This document shows positions 1 to 13,355 of a stretch of 64,000 nt of DNA, piece by piece; position 1 is the stretch's first letter; every line of letters starts with the position of its first letter. Source of the DNA: Auanema rhodensis (lineage: Eukaryota > Nematoda > Chromadorea > Rhabditida > Rhabditidae); assembly GCA_964057225.1 (NCBI GenBank), contig OZ059897.1, forward strand, positions 6,014,001 to 6,078,000, read 5' to 3'. The notes under the pieces are model-generated. The model saw only the letters and a program-made list of their open reading frames with translations. It searched no databases and had not been told where the DNA came from. Position numbers and translations under genes: made by a program.

Positions 1-1223
1 TTTGTAAAAACATAGGAAAATGGTGTATCAGTCATGTTGAGCCCTCTCGCTTGTTGAAGTAAATTATATAAAGTTGTTATATTGTATGAATGAATTATCT
101 AAAAAAACATGAAATTTCAAGTATTATTTGAAAATAAAATCTTTTCAAACATCATCTTCAAACTTACAATATTTGTTTGCTTCAATTTATTTTTTATATA
201 TTTCAAAAATGGCTCGTAATCGTGAGTGTTGTTGGGAAGTTTACGAACTCGAATAGTTGGTCGACGTATTTCACCTTCTGATCTTGTATATATAAGGGGA
301 GCTAACTCTTCCAAATCTTAGATATATCATATTCAATTAAATTTATTTAAATTTTCATATTTTTAAACCTGAATCTTGTTGATAAGCTAATAAAAATGAT
401 GTCCATCTAAGATCTTCTAAAAACTGGCTAGTTGCTTGAGCGGCTAAACCTCTGGCTGGTCCCAAAGAGGTCACAAAATCGGTGACTGAAAGATTTTCTC
501 TTTTTTTACAACAGATTCAATAAAAATCAGAATCTTCTCTACCTGCATGTTCGTTATTTTTAGAGAATACGGATAAACAAGGGATTTTAAAATGATAGCA
601 CATTGATTTAGCTAATGTGTCATCGAGTTTTGATATGTGGGGTGGTAGAACGATAGCAACCACACCATGTTGTAGAAGTTCACAAACTTAAAATAATTAA
701 TATTACATATAGTTAGTTAGATTATATATATATATACATATAGTTAATCTTACATTTATCTTCAAAAAATTGAGAATGAGCCGGGGATACTATACGAAGT
801 TCAATATCAGTATGAGCAGAATTTTCACTGTTCCACCTATCAATAGCATATCGTAAATTTTCATATGGTAGAGATCCCTGTAGCACTGTTGTTCCTAAAA
901 TAAAAAATGAAAAAAACTTTATTAATATTTATTATAATCATAGAAGATTATTATTATTTTAAATTCATATTTCTAAGTATTTTCTCATACGAGCTTAATA
1001 TTTGATTGCCCATTCATGATGAATGACAAAAAAAAAGTGGCTTTTTTCGATTAAATCTTAACGACTTTTTGAACGAAAAACATTATTTTCAAAAAATTTT
1101 CTTTTAAAAAGAAATTATGGTGAAAAATAAAAATTTTAAATTCTTCTTACCAATATTGTACGTGATTAGAGCCAAGAGAGGCTGAATAAAAAATAAAAAA
1201 AATGATACACATCTCCAAATCAT
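1..1223 (-). CDS. glr: Ionotropic glutamate receptor, non-NMDA type, 5' part only
   Basis: Partial gene that runs off the left edge. Six exons fit in phase: 1151-1223, 754-894, 543-686, 369-485, 168-316 and <1-98, giving about 240 residues. The start at 1223 is followed by a hydrophobic signal peptide (MIWRCVSFFLFFIQPLLA). The rest reads like the extracellular amino-terminal domain of kainate/AMPA receptors: a first-lobe start with NIGTTVLQGSLPYENL, then CELLQHGVVAIVLPP, then TDFVTSLGP...FLEDLRWTSFLLAYQQDSG, then VRKLPNNTHDYEPFLKYI, then ARGLNMTDTPFSYVFT, in the order seen in vertebrate GluK subunits. In the family these receptors are glutamate-gated cation channels of synapses. The ligand-binding core and pore lie outside the window, so the exact subtype cannot be assigned. 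Upstream (right) is the long intergenic region leading to the kinase-inhibitor gene. Confidence 0.82.
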
Positions 1224-3000
1224 ATCAATATCTCCAATTTAACATCTAAAATTATATAAAAATTTAAAATAATTGTAATATTATAAAGATAATAATGAGG
1301 AAAAATTAACAAATAGTATTAAAATAATCATAATAATCAACAATTTATATGAATTTAACAAAAATAAAAATAAATAGAACGAGTGGTCATGGAATTAGGT
1401 TTGGAGTAGATCAAACAGAAATTTTGATCATATATCATAATATTATATGTAATATAGATAATTTTATAAATAATTTTAATAGAAATGATGTTACATCTAC
1501 TTTTTCCTTTTTTTTTCATTTTGAATGACTAAGCTCAAGTGAAAGAGTATTACTGAGAATGTGAAAGATAGATGAGAAAGACAAAGAAGAGAGGTGGAAG
1601 AAAAAAAAAGTTTTAGCAGAGTTCTGACTGGAAAAAGTTATAACGGTACGACGTAAACACAAAAAAATTAAGGATGCAATTAGGAAAAAAAGAACGAAAT
1701 AGCAGGAAAAGCTAATAGGAACGAAGTGAGCCAAACGCACTGAAAAATAATGAAACTAGTGGTGAAAGGCTATTCCACGAGTTTGCTGGTAATGTGTGCT
1801 GCTGGCAACTAAACTAGGAACCTGTAAAGCTGTAGTTTAGTCTTGAGCTATATGAATACATAAGTACTTTTTCGTTTTTTTTTGTGAAAAAGTTGTGAGT
1901 GAAGCTGTTTTTAAAGTTTTATTTCTTTCTGGAAACTTATGAAAACAAAATTAAAAGGAAAAACACTTTTGAATGCTTAACAGGTGGCATGGGCTAGATG
2001 GAAATTAAAGTTTGATTTTGAGCTTCGGAAATTTTTTTCTTTCAAAAAGGAATGAATGACAAACCGTTCAAGTTGAGTCTAGGAAATGAAAAATGAAAGG
2101 TCACGTGAATAATTTGAATTTCACGTAATCGAAAAACTACAAGTCGTAAGCTATTATTCTAATTAAAACATCGTTTAGAGCAAATTGATTTTCAGAAGAT
2201 GAAAAGAAGTGGGAGAAAAAAAAGTTTATTAGCTTGAGATAATGCTGCTGAATAATGCTGAATATGATATAGTTGTTAGAAAAAAAATATGACTATAAGA
2301 TATTGGATTCAAATAAAAGTTTTGAAGAAAAGCATATAAAGATGAAAGAAGATAGCAAGAAATATTTGAACGATTTCAAGTAAAAAAAGAATTTCAAAAA
2401 CTAAAATATATAGAAAGATTATAAATCATATAGTATAATATTATAGCTAATTATATGATAAATATAACAGAAAAAGATTGAAAATTCGTTAGTAGCTTCT
2501 GTCTCATCTGAAGTTATAATTCTATAAACTATTAGCAGTTTGATTGAATAGAAAATATTTACTTAAATAAATAAATAAGAAAAGAAAAATATGTGACACA
2601 AACTAAGATTAATATAATAAAATTTTAAAAAATTGCACAGAATATGCCTAAGGGCATATATCATCATATCCTTTTTGAATAAGCTCGAAAATAAAAGATA
2701 TGAGATGAGAGATAGATAACGATGAAGCTTGAATGTTAAAAGCAATCATTCAATTTGATCCGCAAAAGCTCATTCTTGCCAATGAAATAAAGTTGAAGGA
2801 TAAGAGTCGGATGTAGTAGTAGAACTTGATTTGAATGTAGAGCTTTAGATAAAAAAAGGAAATCGTCTGAATCAAATTCACTCATCATCTCGTCTTCCTT
2901 TGCACATCAGCAGCATGTGTCCCGCTTTTATATAATCATCAAATTGAACCGAAGAACATTTAATCAAAATATTTTTATTCTCACACACTAATTTGGTTTT

Positions 3001-3008
3001 GCGCGAAA
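3001..3008 (-). promoter_or_regulatory. E2F/DP-type site (TTTCGCGC)
   Basis: Plus strand reads GCGCGAAA directly after a TTTT run, the reverse complement of TTTCGCGC, which fits the E2F consensus TTTSSCGC. It is far (15 kb) from the nearest downstream start, so function is inferred only from the cluster of such sites. Confidence 0.35.
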
Positions 3009-5311
3009 TGAAATTTTATAATAACTTTTGTGCTATAACACAGAAGCTTAAGCTATTTGGGAAGGAAAGCATAGGCTTATGACTAATCCTTACTTATTTA
3101 AATTTTTGTTGAAAGGAAAAGAAAGAGAAATTTCATTGTATTTTAAACATTTTTGTTAATCTATCACTAAAACTCTATAACAAGAAATTTGAAAAACAAA
3201 ACAAAAATAAAGACAAAAAGCATTGATAATGAGTCGAATTAAAGCATTTTAAAGCTTAAAGCTTGAAGAAAAAATGATTGAAAATAGAGAGAGTTTCATT
3301 TGGAAAGAAAAGGTTCAAACATATTCTGGTCGTGCTTGGTGTGTGCTCAAACTTTTTTTTGTATATTTCTCTGTTTCATTATTAAAATTATTGATAAAGT
3401 ACATGAATATATAGAGAATAAATTGAATAAAAAATTTTTAAATCCAATCCGAACTTCGATGACTTTGAATATTTGAAATCTGAAAAATTATGGAATATAC
3501 ATGTATATAAGTGTAGTCTCCAGATGAGTTTCGAGAGGCCATGAAGCATGGAGCTGGAACAAGAAGTTCGAGCTAAAGGGGGATAACGATGTTACGAAGG
3601 GTGGGCCCGCGACCCCGAATTTGGACTCGAGCTCTTCCTCATGATGGTGGTCGTTTTATCTTTCTCACTCTCTTTTTCGCTCTCTCACTTTTTCTCTCGC
3701 CCTTCTCTCTCTTTCGCTTTCTATCTATCCATTTTCTCTCTGAAAATTTTGTTCTTTCTTCGCCTCTTTATAGAGTCTAGTCTACGTCTTCACTTCAACA
3801 CATTATAACTATGAAGTTCTTCGTACAAGGCAATGAAGTAGGAAGTGCGAATTGGACAATGTGTCCCATATGCCCCTAACGGGGCACTGGTGAGAGATAG
3901 GCAGAAAATTGGAATGCTAAATCATGAAAGTTGGCTTAAAATAGTATGAGCAGAGCTTGTGTTGGGTATATGTGTTCACTTGTTATTGGAACTCTGTGAT
4001 TTTCTTTGGGAATAATACTGGTTATAGGATACAGAGGAGTGAGAATTCATTAAGAATTATGAATCATAAATGAAGAATATCTATTGGAAAAAACAAAAAT
4101 AAATAGAAAGATTTGAATTCAATCAAAGAATGAATAAGATTTACTCAAAAGAGGATAAATAACCAAAGTGTTAAGCATTGTTTTCGAAATAAAAAAATAA
4201 ATTTCGAGTGAGAGTTGATGTGAAATGATGATAGAAGATTGAAGATAGGAAAACGCTGAGAGAAAGCTGTCTGGAATAGGCCAGACTCTGAAGGGAATGG
4301 ATAGAATTCAGAAACTCGTCAACTAGCTTTCAAATTGTTGATGAGGTTATTATGATAGAGCAGATGTCCGCAACAGATTCTGCGGACATGGCTATGAATG
4401 ATGCGGCCTGATGTCTGTGGCGATGGACCAGATATCCATATGTAAATAAGCTGGTCAACCCCCACATTCTGGATAAGAAGGTTACTATTTCTGAAGAAAG
4501 TTTTGTTCTCTCTTGGTTAGTTTTTGAGTTAAAACATTCGATAACATTGTCTTTCTTCTCAACTCCTTTGCTTCAATTCTCTTTATCTTCCTACTCCTCC
4601 ACAAATATTGTCTCTCGTTGTTGGCCATGCTGAAGAAAACAGCTTGAATAGATTTCGAAGGTGTCTCTGCTCATTTGATTTTCACTCAGTTTTTCTTTGG
4701 GCTTTTCATCCATCCTTTCATTTCAAGAGCAGAAGAGGCGAGTAAAAGTTCAAAATGGATAGATTGAACATCGGAAGTTTGAAAAGAAACGGACGACTGC
4801 CGACAACTGCAACAGCAGCGATTATAAAGCTTTAGAAAATGCTGATGGAGCTGATGGCTGATGACTAAGCTCGATACAACCAAAAAAAAAGTTTTTGTAT
4901 AGGCTGTGATGATTATGCTAACATGTTCCCACATCGCTAGGTTTAAGCTAATAATGATATAAGAAAGCTTAAAACTGATTTTTAATACTTAAAAATATGT
5001 GAATTCTGATTGAGAAAGCACAGTGTTTTTCAGAAATGTAAGAGAAAATGCTGTGAATAGTTGAATGAAATCCTAGTTAAGTTGACGAATTTATTGGCAA
5101 GAAGGGCAAATTATCTTTCTTTGTGAGTCCCTCTTCTGAATATATCAGAATCATTTGGCACTGCAAGAGTAAATAGGTGTCGTTGACGCCACTTTCTCTT
5201 AACAAATGACGTTTTGAGTATCGGAAAGTTCAAGAAAAGTAAGAAAGAAAGAGTTTTGTTGTGAGAGGTGTTGTATAATTGATGAAACCTATTCACTATC
5301 CGGATGATCAT

Positions 5312-5319
5312 GCGCGAAA
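5312..5319 (-). promoter_or_regulatory. E2F/DP-type site (TTTCGCGC)
   Basis: GCGCGAAA on the plus strand. Exact match to TTTSSCGC in reverse; one of seven such positions between 3 and 15.6 kb. Confidence 0.35.
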
Positions 5320-5888
5320 TCAGATGAAAACTTTGAGCTTGACAAACCTAAAAGAGTTAACCGAACATGTGAAGGTCAATCAAACAAACTCTTAAACAGA
5401 TTCAATATGTAGATTAAAGTTGAGACTATCTAACATAATAAATATAGTAGATAGTATACAGATGTAATTTTCAGGTGAGTTGAAACAACAAAAAGAGAGA
5501 AACTTGGAGAGAGAGAGAGGGGGGAGGGGAGAAAAGGCGCGTAGGAGTTAATTAAGGTATTCAACAAGAATTGGGAAGACAACTTGTATGAGCTTTTGCC
5601 AATATTCAGTAAGTATTCAGGTCATATTTCCTCTTTCTGATCATTTCAGAGTCATTTGCTCATTTTTCTTTTTTATGCTCTCCTAGTTTATAATGGAAAT
5701 TAGCTTTATTTCCACATTTTCTTATATGATATGCATGAGAGAACAAGTTTCTGTGAAATTATATTGATCTATATATTAAAACCTTGTCACCTGTATGACG
5801 TTTGAACTCGATATATGTATGTATTTTCATGAAAATTCAATGAACAAGTCATAATGAATGAAATACAAACTTATTGACATCAACCACA

Positions 5889-5909
5889 TAGATAGATAGA
5901 TAGATAGAT
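5889..5909. repeat. GATA tetranucleotide microsatellite
   Basis: Five uninterrupted copies of the GATA/AGAT unit, followed by an imperfect inverse (ATCTATG) run. Confidence 0.8.
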
Positions 5910-6095
5910 GCATCTATGTATTCTAGTTGGTAGATACATCACGAATAATCAAAAATCTATCTATGAAAAATAAAATTAATATTAACTATATGTATATAAT
6001 TAATTTAATTAAATATTCAAAAATATTAAATGTTCAAAAACCGAAGATGTTCCCTTTTGGTTTTAGTTCAACGTAGTTCGTTTATTTTCAATATA

Positions 6096-6154
6096 ATCAT
6101 CATCAGCAGCAATAGCAGTAGCAGCAGCAGCAGCATAATCATCATCATCATCAT
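6096..6154. repeat. CAG/CAT trinucleotide low-complexity tract
   Basis: ATCATC, CAGCAGC and ATCATCATC runs in succession. It gives short open frames rich in Ser or Ile, which I treat as artefacts of the repeat. Confidence 0.75.
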
Positions 6155-8794
6155 GACTGTTTTTGGAGAATCATGGGGTTCAGAAGAAAATATATTTCAA
6201 ATGAGGAAATAGTTTCCATCTTAGTCACTCAATATACTTAAATTTAATTTATTTATGTTGTTTGATGCTCAAAGATATATATGAAAATCATATTTAAATG
6301 TCGAAAAGTCCAAATTTTAGCTTGTCATATATGCATAAGTCAATTTTAAATATTCCTTCTTTCTTCCCGTCTCGTCGCACTCTTCGACTCTTTTTTCCTT
6401 CGCTTTCTCAACATTCCAGACTTCCTATCCCTCGTTCAATTTGGAAAATGAAATTTTTCAATTGTTTTAGGAATTTTATGAAATCCTCAAACCATTCCAA
6501 TCTATCTGAGTGAACGCTGGAAGTTTTGTGTGAAAATGCTATTTGCTTACCGATATCATCAGCAGACGTTTTTTGCACAGTTTCGGAGATTTTACGAAAC
6601 CAACGCCTAAAGGAGAAATAAACCTAACAATCTTAATAAGAATATGGCGAAATCATGAGGCCGACCTTCATATTCATCTTTACCTCGTCTTTTCTTGTGT
6701 TTCACCCAGTTTTTTTTTGCTTTTGTACCTCCTTTTCATCTGAAAAATGATTCGAAAAAAAAAAAAAGATTGGAATGCACTACCTAATCCGGAAGATTTT
6801 GGAAAAAAAAGCTGAAAAGCTATTGCTATTGGTATACCGCAAATATATTTCTAGACGTTTTGTAAGATAAAGATTTTTGCCGACAGTAATGTCTTGTAAA
6901 GACCACCTGGGATTTAAAACACATGTCTTTTATGGTGATTTGAAACTAAAAAAAAATGAACAATTAAAGAAAAAAGAAGACCAAAAAGATGAATATACAT
7001 GGACATATGCATGTATTTGCCCTACATGCACATCCATCAATCCTATTTTTTCAGGTTAGGCCACCTAGGAACGTTTTTTCTTGAAGAAATAAAGTTACTA
7101 TATCCCTTTCTATACCATACATAATTCTTGGCGTTTTTGTGGAACTTGCAATCTATGAGAAAATGCTTGAATTCCTACCATTAAGAGAAATCCTTCTAGC
7201 ATTTTGAACCCTTTCCCTCTCATCCTCTCTCTCTATCTCTCTCATCCTCTCTATCTCTCTCACTGTCCCTCACTTTGCTATCAATGTGATAGAATTATTT
7301 GCAAAATCTTAATGATCCAATGAGTTTTATATGAATATATACATACATATATAGATGTTGATTCATGGAATGGAACGCTTGAACACCTGAACAGTTACCG
7401 TAATCCATTCATCGAGGCTAATTCAATAAAATGTTCTGACACATATGATAGAAGAACTGTCAAATACAATTAAAAAAAAAATTTTTATGGACGATTTCAG
7501 CGTTCGAAAGTTCATTTTTCCATCAAAAAATAAATTTTTTATGTTCTAGACTACCGAACTTGATTGAAATAGTCTTAGAATTCTGAATATAATATACTGT
7601 AGTTGAAATTTTAAAGAAAGAAAATACAAAAATGTGAATATTCTTGGTGTATTTAGGAAAAATGCTCAAAATAAACGAATTTTTGAATGAGATTTTAACG
7701 GAAATTGATACAAAACCGGTCTAATGACTATAGACATATATCCTCTTCCCATAATACATCTTTGTGAATTTTCTTTTTTGTACTTTAGACAAAGTACAAA
7801 ACAGTTACGATCGTTTGAGCTGTCAGAGATTTGTCAATCTGTGGCTAATTGAAGTCAATTGTCGGTAAAAGGAGGTAAAATTCATGTTTGTTTGCAGACA
7901 TTGCAACTAATGCTGATGCTGAATGAGCCTGAAGATTGTGTAGAAGAAGAAGAGGACGACGACATGTTGTAGCATGATGAAGAAGACAAGAGATGAAGTT
8001 GTCATCTGAATCTCATCGTACTTTATCTCTGTGTCTCCTTTCAACATGCAATCTCATTGTAGATAGATAGACAAATAGTAGTAATGATGAGAATAATGTT
8101 GAAAGCGTGAAGAATCTTTTGAACAGAGCATTACGGTAAGCTATCAACATTCTCATCCTTGGATTTGACCTTTTTTTTTGTTGAAAAATAGAATAGAAGT
8201 ACAGAATGTGGCATAATTCGATTATATAGGAAAGAAACTGTATAATTCTCTCATGTTTAATCATACCATTACCTTTTTTTTTCTTTCAAATTTCTCGAAT
8301 AAAGAAGTCATTTGAATATTTAGACCATTTAAACTATTTTTTATATTCTATATAAACAATAATTTCGTATAGTTTCTCACTATAAGTCGTGAGATATATG
8401 TATAATCTATTCAATATTTTGCCTTATTCATTCAATCAACACCAAAAAAAAATCTTTTCAAACATAAACCACGGCATGAGAGCTACTGCTTGTCTCATAT
8501 AATACATCGAATCTACTTCTAAAAACTTAACAAAACTTGTAAATAATCTGAAGAAAAAAGAATTTTCTCTGATAAAATTTCAAGATAAATGATGTTTTCC
8601 TCTTCTTTTTATTCTTTTATTATGTTTTGTTCATCATGACGATAGCACCAGTCATCTAAAAAAAAAGGGAAAAACTGAACCAAATACGATAAGGACCTTT
8701 TACCAAAATCAAAAGAAATTTAATGTTTTAATCATATTTCTTGTTTCTATTTTCTTTTTATAATCTTCATATATGAACGTTTATTTAACAATTA

Positions 8795-8802
8795 TTTCGC
8801 GC
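8795..8802 (+). promoter_or_regulatory. E2F/DP-type site (TTTCGCGC)
   Basis: TTTCGCGC in an otherwise very AT-rich stretch; exact match to TTTSSCGC. Confidence 0.35.
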
Positions 8803-9948
8803 GCATTCATAAAATTTAAAAATGTTTCAGGTTTAATTGATAAGTAGAAATCATAATCGCAATGTTACAACTTTAAATTTTTAATTTCAACGTTAATTTC
8901 TCTTCTGCTCTCACTCACTTTCAGCTTTCCTTCTTTGAAGTTTTTTTTTGGCCCAAAAAAAAGATGAAAAAAAGCTTTATTAGTATCTTAGAGTATTAAT
9001 CTAAGATAGTTTCGAAGAAGCAGAAAAAAAAAAGAGTTGAAACCATTTCGGTGTTTTGATATAAATCTCTTTAATCTTCATTTTCACTTTCATTTACGTT
9101 TTTTTTCTATCTTGTATCATAAACCAATAGTTTTCATTTTTAATGACTCAAACACGAAAGAAAAAAAATCTGGACAGAAGATGACTGCCTTTACTACTGA
9201 ATCCGATACGGATCTGTATGTCGGCTATAATCCATTTAACGTTCTTTTTTCTCAAAAAAAAAGATTTTGTAAAATCAAAATATGATTGAATTAAATAAAA
9301 GTTTATTAAATATTTTAAAAGAAAACATAATAATAATAATGAGAGTGAAATGAGAGAAAGTAGAATCTGATAACATGATGTCTTTTTATGAATGAATGAA
9401 CGCTTGCTTCAATTGTTCATCTTACACATCTCATTTAATTGGAATTTTAATAATATTTTGAAAACAATTATATATTTAAAACATTATTATCTATCATATA
9501 TATATAGCAATATGACTAAAAGTTATAAAAAACTAAAAAATGATAAGATAAATGTTTGATGGAGTAAAGAATCAACGAAAAAAAAACTTTGAATGTCATT
9601 CAGAGTTATAAATGAGATTGACACTTTACTTTTGAGCTTATATCTTTTCATTTCTTTCTTATTTTATTGATTATTACTTTTAGTTTCATTATTTTTCTAA
9701 TAATTTGTCTTCTAAATAACAGTTTCACATCAAAAACAAAATAATTCATGAGCTGTAACAGCATTTTAGGTGTTTATCTCTTATATCTTTGATAATATTT
9801 TTATTTTTCATTTCACGAGTCAACACTTTTGATTTAATTTCTTAGTTATAACTCAGCAACAATGAAATAGTTCTTCTTTATTTGTCTACATTTTCATATA
9901 ACCATTTCATTTTATGTGACATCTTTACTCATTTTTAAGGTTTAACTT

Positions 9949-10020
9949 ACTCTCTCTCTCTCTCTCCCTCTCTCTCCTCTTCCCTCTCTATCTATCTATT
10001 TCATTCTCTCTTTCTTCCTC
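9949..10020. repeat. CT-rich polypyrimidine tract
   Basis: Dense TC/CT dinucleotide runs with TCTATC interruptions. On the other strand this is a GAGA tract, a sequence class often found at open promoters and enhancers in animals. Confidence 0.7.
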
Positions 10021-10143
10021 TCTGAACATTAGGCTGTAAGGAATGAATTTCAACTATATTGATCACAATCTTCGGTTCCATGCCTCACGGTCTATGTACC
10101 GTCGGTGCCGGTATGCTCATCAACATGTTGGCGACAGCATTAG

Positions 10144-10222
10144 TTGACGGCATCAATCTGCCGATGTCAATGTCGTCGTCTACTAACTGCCATCGTCGTA
10201 GTCGACGCCGTTGTTAGTAGAC
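10144..10222. other. Twin stem-loops in a GC-richer island
   Basis: Two adjacent inverted repeats. The first pairs TTGACGGC (10144-10151) with GCC-GAT-GTCAA (10160-10170), with a GAT bulge. The second pairs GTCTACTAAC (10178-10187) with GTTAGTAGAC (10213-10222), a perfect 10 bp stem. The surrounding 10050-10250 is much richer in CG dinucleotides than its flanks. It could be a structured RNA or a cluster of palindromic protein sites. Confidence 0.3.
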
Positions 10223-13111
10223 TTCATTCCCGATGTTATCGCTAATTAAACGACCTTATGTTCTCTTTTGAATTTTTTTTCATCTCATATCTCTATCCTT
10301 CCACTTCATTAGTCCGACCATGATGCATGATACATCGGCAGCCATGTTAAAGAGTTTGTAAAGGATCGTCGAAGGTTGAGAAGTTCATTTCATGTTATAA
10401 GTCAACTCTGTCATACGTCGCTTCATTAACATTTCCTTCAACATTGATGTTTCCTTCAAATTATATTTGAATAAAGAGCCTTGAAAACTATAGATATAAC
10501 GAGAACAATTAGAACACTATAGTAGAAAATTTAACATCAAAAAATTAGAAGACTGATGACTATACCAAATAAACTTTTTCGTTTTTTTCGTCATTCGCAT
10601 CCCTCTCAATCGTCCTCGATAGTTTATTTCTCTTCAACTACTGTCATTCATGTCATTTTTGAATTTCAAAGTAATTTATCAGTTAAAACTTTGATATAGA
10701 TGTTAGCTATTCATCATGAAACTATCTTTTTATCATCAACAACCGTATTTTTGATCACAAAATTCAAATTTTGTCCTTGACCATAGGTAATGATCATCGT
10801 TTTCGTCTAGTCTATCAGTTGCTATCATCATAATTCAAATTTTCTTACAAACTCTTATCTTCATATCATCAAACTAAATGATGAGATTATCACCATTATA
10901 CAGAACTATATAATTATATTTCTATATTATAATTAGGAAATACTATATAAATAAATATAAATTTAAAATAAATGAAAACTTAATGCACTATGTTAGTTAG
11001 ATAGATAAATTTATTTTTATCTCTTATCGTCATCTTTCGTTTTTAAATAAAACTATTTGCTTCCATTTTCCCTCGATCCCCTAGGCATAATTACGGTTCA
11101 CTCATCTTAAAAACCTTTTATACACTGAAATTGCAAATGCTTTCATACAATGTTTTTACATTTATAAAGTTAAATAAAGTCACTAATGTAAATGAATTTG
11201 CACGTTTGTGCACAGTTCACGTGAACAATTTCACGTCTAACATTTTACGTGCAAATTGAGTTCATTTCAATCAATTCAATACACAAATCGGTTGCATTCA
11301 AATTATTATTTATTTATTATAAATATAAAATAGTAGATCAATATACAAGAAATGTTATAATTAGTTATTTATAGTTTGATATCAGGTACGGAGATAGAGA
11401 TGAGGGAGGGATAGGCGGTATATGCTCGATTATTCGTATAAATTTATAAATATTATTATAATATTATTTATATAAATTATATTTTTTTTTATAACCTATA
11501 TTTTCTTTTTTGTAATATTTTGTAATCCCTTTATTTGTAAATCATCAAATTTCGTTTCAAACAACTAAAATAACTGAACTTCTTGAGTATGAATATGAAA
11601 TGAAGGCAATTTCGCTATTCGTTTAACTAAATGCCAAAACTAATTAGCGATATGTATTCCGAGTTCTTTTGCGGTCGGTCAGTAATCTGAAGGCTACGAC
11701 CTCGTCCTCCTATCGGCATGTCTAATCAAGCTTTGCCTCTCTTTTCAACTTATTTCATTGCTTTCCGACCATGAAATCGACCCTTCAACCTCTCTTTTGT
11801 CGTCTTCTCTTGAAATACACCTCATCAGATATGATCGCAAGATTTTGTCATCGATGTTATTGGAACCCATGCCATTGCATTCATTTGAATTCATCGTCTA
11901 ATGAATGGAACATGCATTCCTAAACTGAACTGTTCTTCCTCAGAAAAGCTTCAGAATTCACACCTTTTGCCTTCGTTTTTGTGTTTTTTTCACCAATCTA
12001 ATGGCATGACCATGAATATGTTCTTCTATAACCTTAGCTCGTTTCCATTTTAATCTTCTTACCAGCATAATAGCATCGTCGCCAAAGTTTTTAACCAAAT
12101 GTATTTTCTACTATTTTCAAATTAATCTTCTAATGATAACATTGACACTATTTTCTGTTTTTAAGTCGATTAATTATTTCTGAAAGTTGTATAGCTATAG
12201 TCAGTCAACGAAATGAGCAAATAAAACTATTTGCTAGTAGCCATTTCATGATGTTTTTCATCGGATATTACGTTCTGAGATGGGAGGTAGAAGCTAGTAG
12301 ACTGAAAGAGAAGTATGTGTTGTCTATAAATGGTTTATAATTTTAAACTAGGTTAGTAAGTTTATATAGATGAACTGTCTGAAAGTATTCAAAAAACTAG
12401 GAAATTAGGTAGAAGATGGCGCCAAGATAGACCATGTAGTATTCCTTGATTTTGCCTTATACAAGATCGCTCCTCAACCTCCTCTGAGACGGAGTCAACC
12501 ACACTCTTGACTGCTTGAAATCAGATGACCGATGCGTGAATCTTAGCTTGTTTCCAGCGATTTTCTTAGACAGTCCGGCCGGCATCCGTTTCTTCATATA
12601 ACAAGGAAATTAACGAAAAACTTGAAAACATGGAATCTTTGATCTCACATATATTCTATTTGTGCTATATATGTATCTATGTATATACTCATGATTTTGA
12701 GAATTTCAGTCTTATATTTCACTCTCCCCCCTCCCACTCCCCTCTTTTCAACCATTATGCAGGTTCCCTGCACTTGTACGTCAAATGTGCTTGTGGCGGG
12801 GTTCGTTCATTTTGTATTGCCATCACCCCACATCCTACTCGATGAAAGAACGGCAACATGATTTCATCGGACACTTGCCCTTTACCCACGTCACTCACAA
12901 GCTGGACAGGCCCGTTCAGAAATGTTTTTCCTGAAATTAATGACTATTGACCATCAGAAACCTTGTCGTTGTTTCATTCTTCTACTATTCAACTTCAGTC
13001 GGCTTTCGCGCTCAAAATGCCTGAAGACGACGTGTGGCCATTTTGATGATGCAAATAGTACCAAAATACAGCATCATCACCACAGCAACCACATGATAAT
13101 GGCACCCGCGC

Positions 13112-13119
13112 GCGCCAAA
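13112..13119 (-). promoter_or_regulatory. E2F/DP-type site (TTTGGCGC)
   Basis: Plus strand GCGCCAAA, the reverse of TTTGGCGC, set in a GCGCGC run. Confidence 0.4.
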
Positions 13120-13347
13120 AAACCGCTTCTGGCGCCACCCGTTTTACCGGCTTAACTGTCGTAACATCTTTCACTCCTAGTGTAGGAAGAGGAAGAGAGA
13201 TAGCTAGCTGGCAGAGGGTTTCCCCGAAGACTAAGATTCTCCGTTGCCGAATCATAACCATGTCATATCTCTCATTCTCACATTTCTTTTTGCCCCTCAC
13301 TGTTTTTCCTTTCCTCTAGCACTATCCCTTTCAATTCATTTCACATG

Positions 13348-13355
13348 TTTCGCGC
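13348..13355 (+). promoter_or_regulatory. E2F/DP-type site (TTTCGCGC)
   Basis: TTTCGCGC, exact consensus match, about 5.1 kb before the cki-1-like start codon. Confidence 0.4.

Larger units (their letters stand above)
1224..12400. other. Long intergenic region, no recognisable gene
   Basis: AT-rich DNA with many stops in all frames; the longest open stretches (about 60-90 codons) match nothing I recognise and are full of low-complexity runs. It holds E2F-type octamers at 3001, 5312 and 8795, a GA-rich run near 5490-5535, GATA repeats at 5889-5909, CAG/CAT triplet repeats at 6096-6154, CT tracts near 7200-7270 and 9950-10020, and a pair of stem-loops at 10144-10222. I infer that part of it is distal regulatory DNA of the kinase-inhibitor gene at 18.5 kb, but small RNA genes or short-exon genes could be hidden. 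Confidence 0.5.

Noticed and set aside
12995-13300. 101-codon minus-strand open frame
   Set aside because: Falls in the GC-rich island with E2F sites; no family resemblance and no neighbouring exons.
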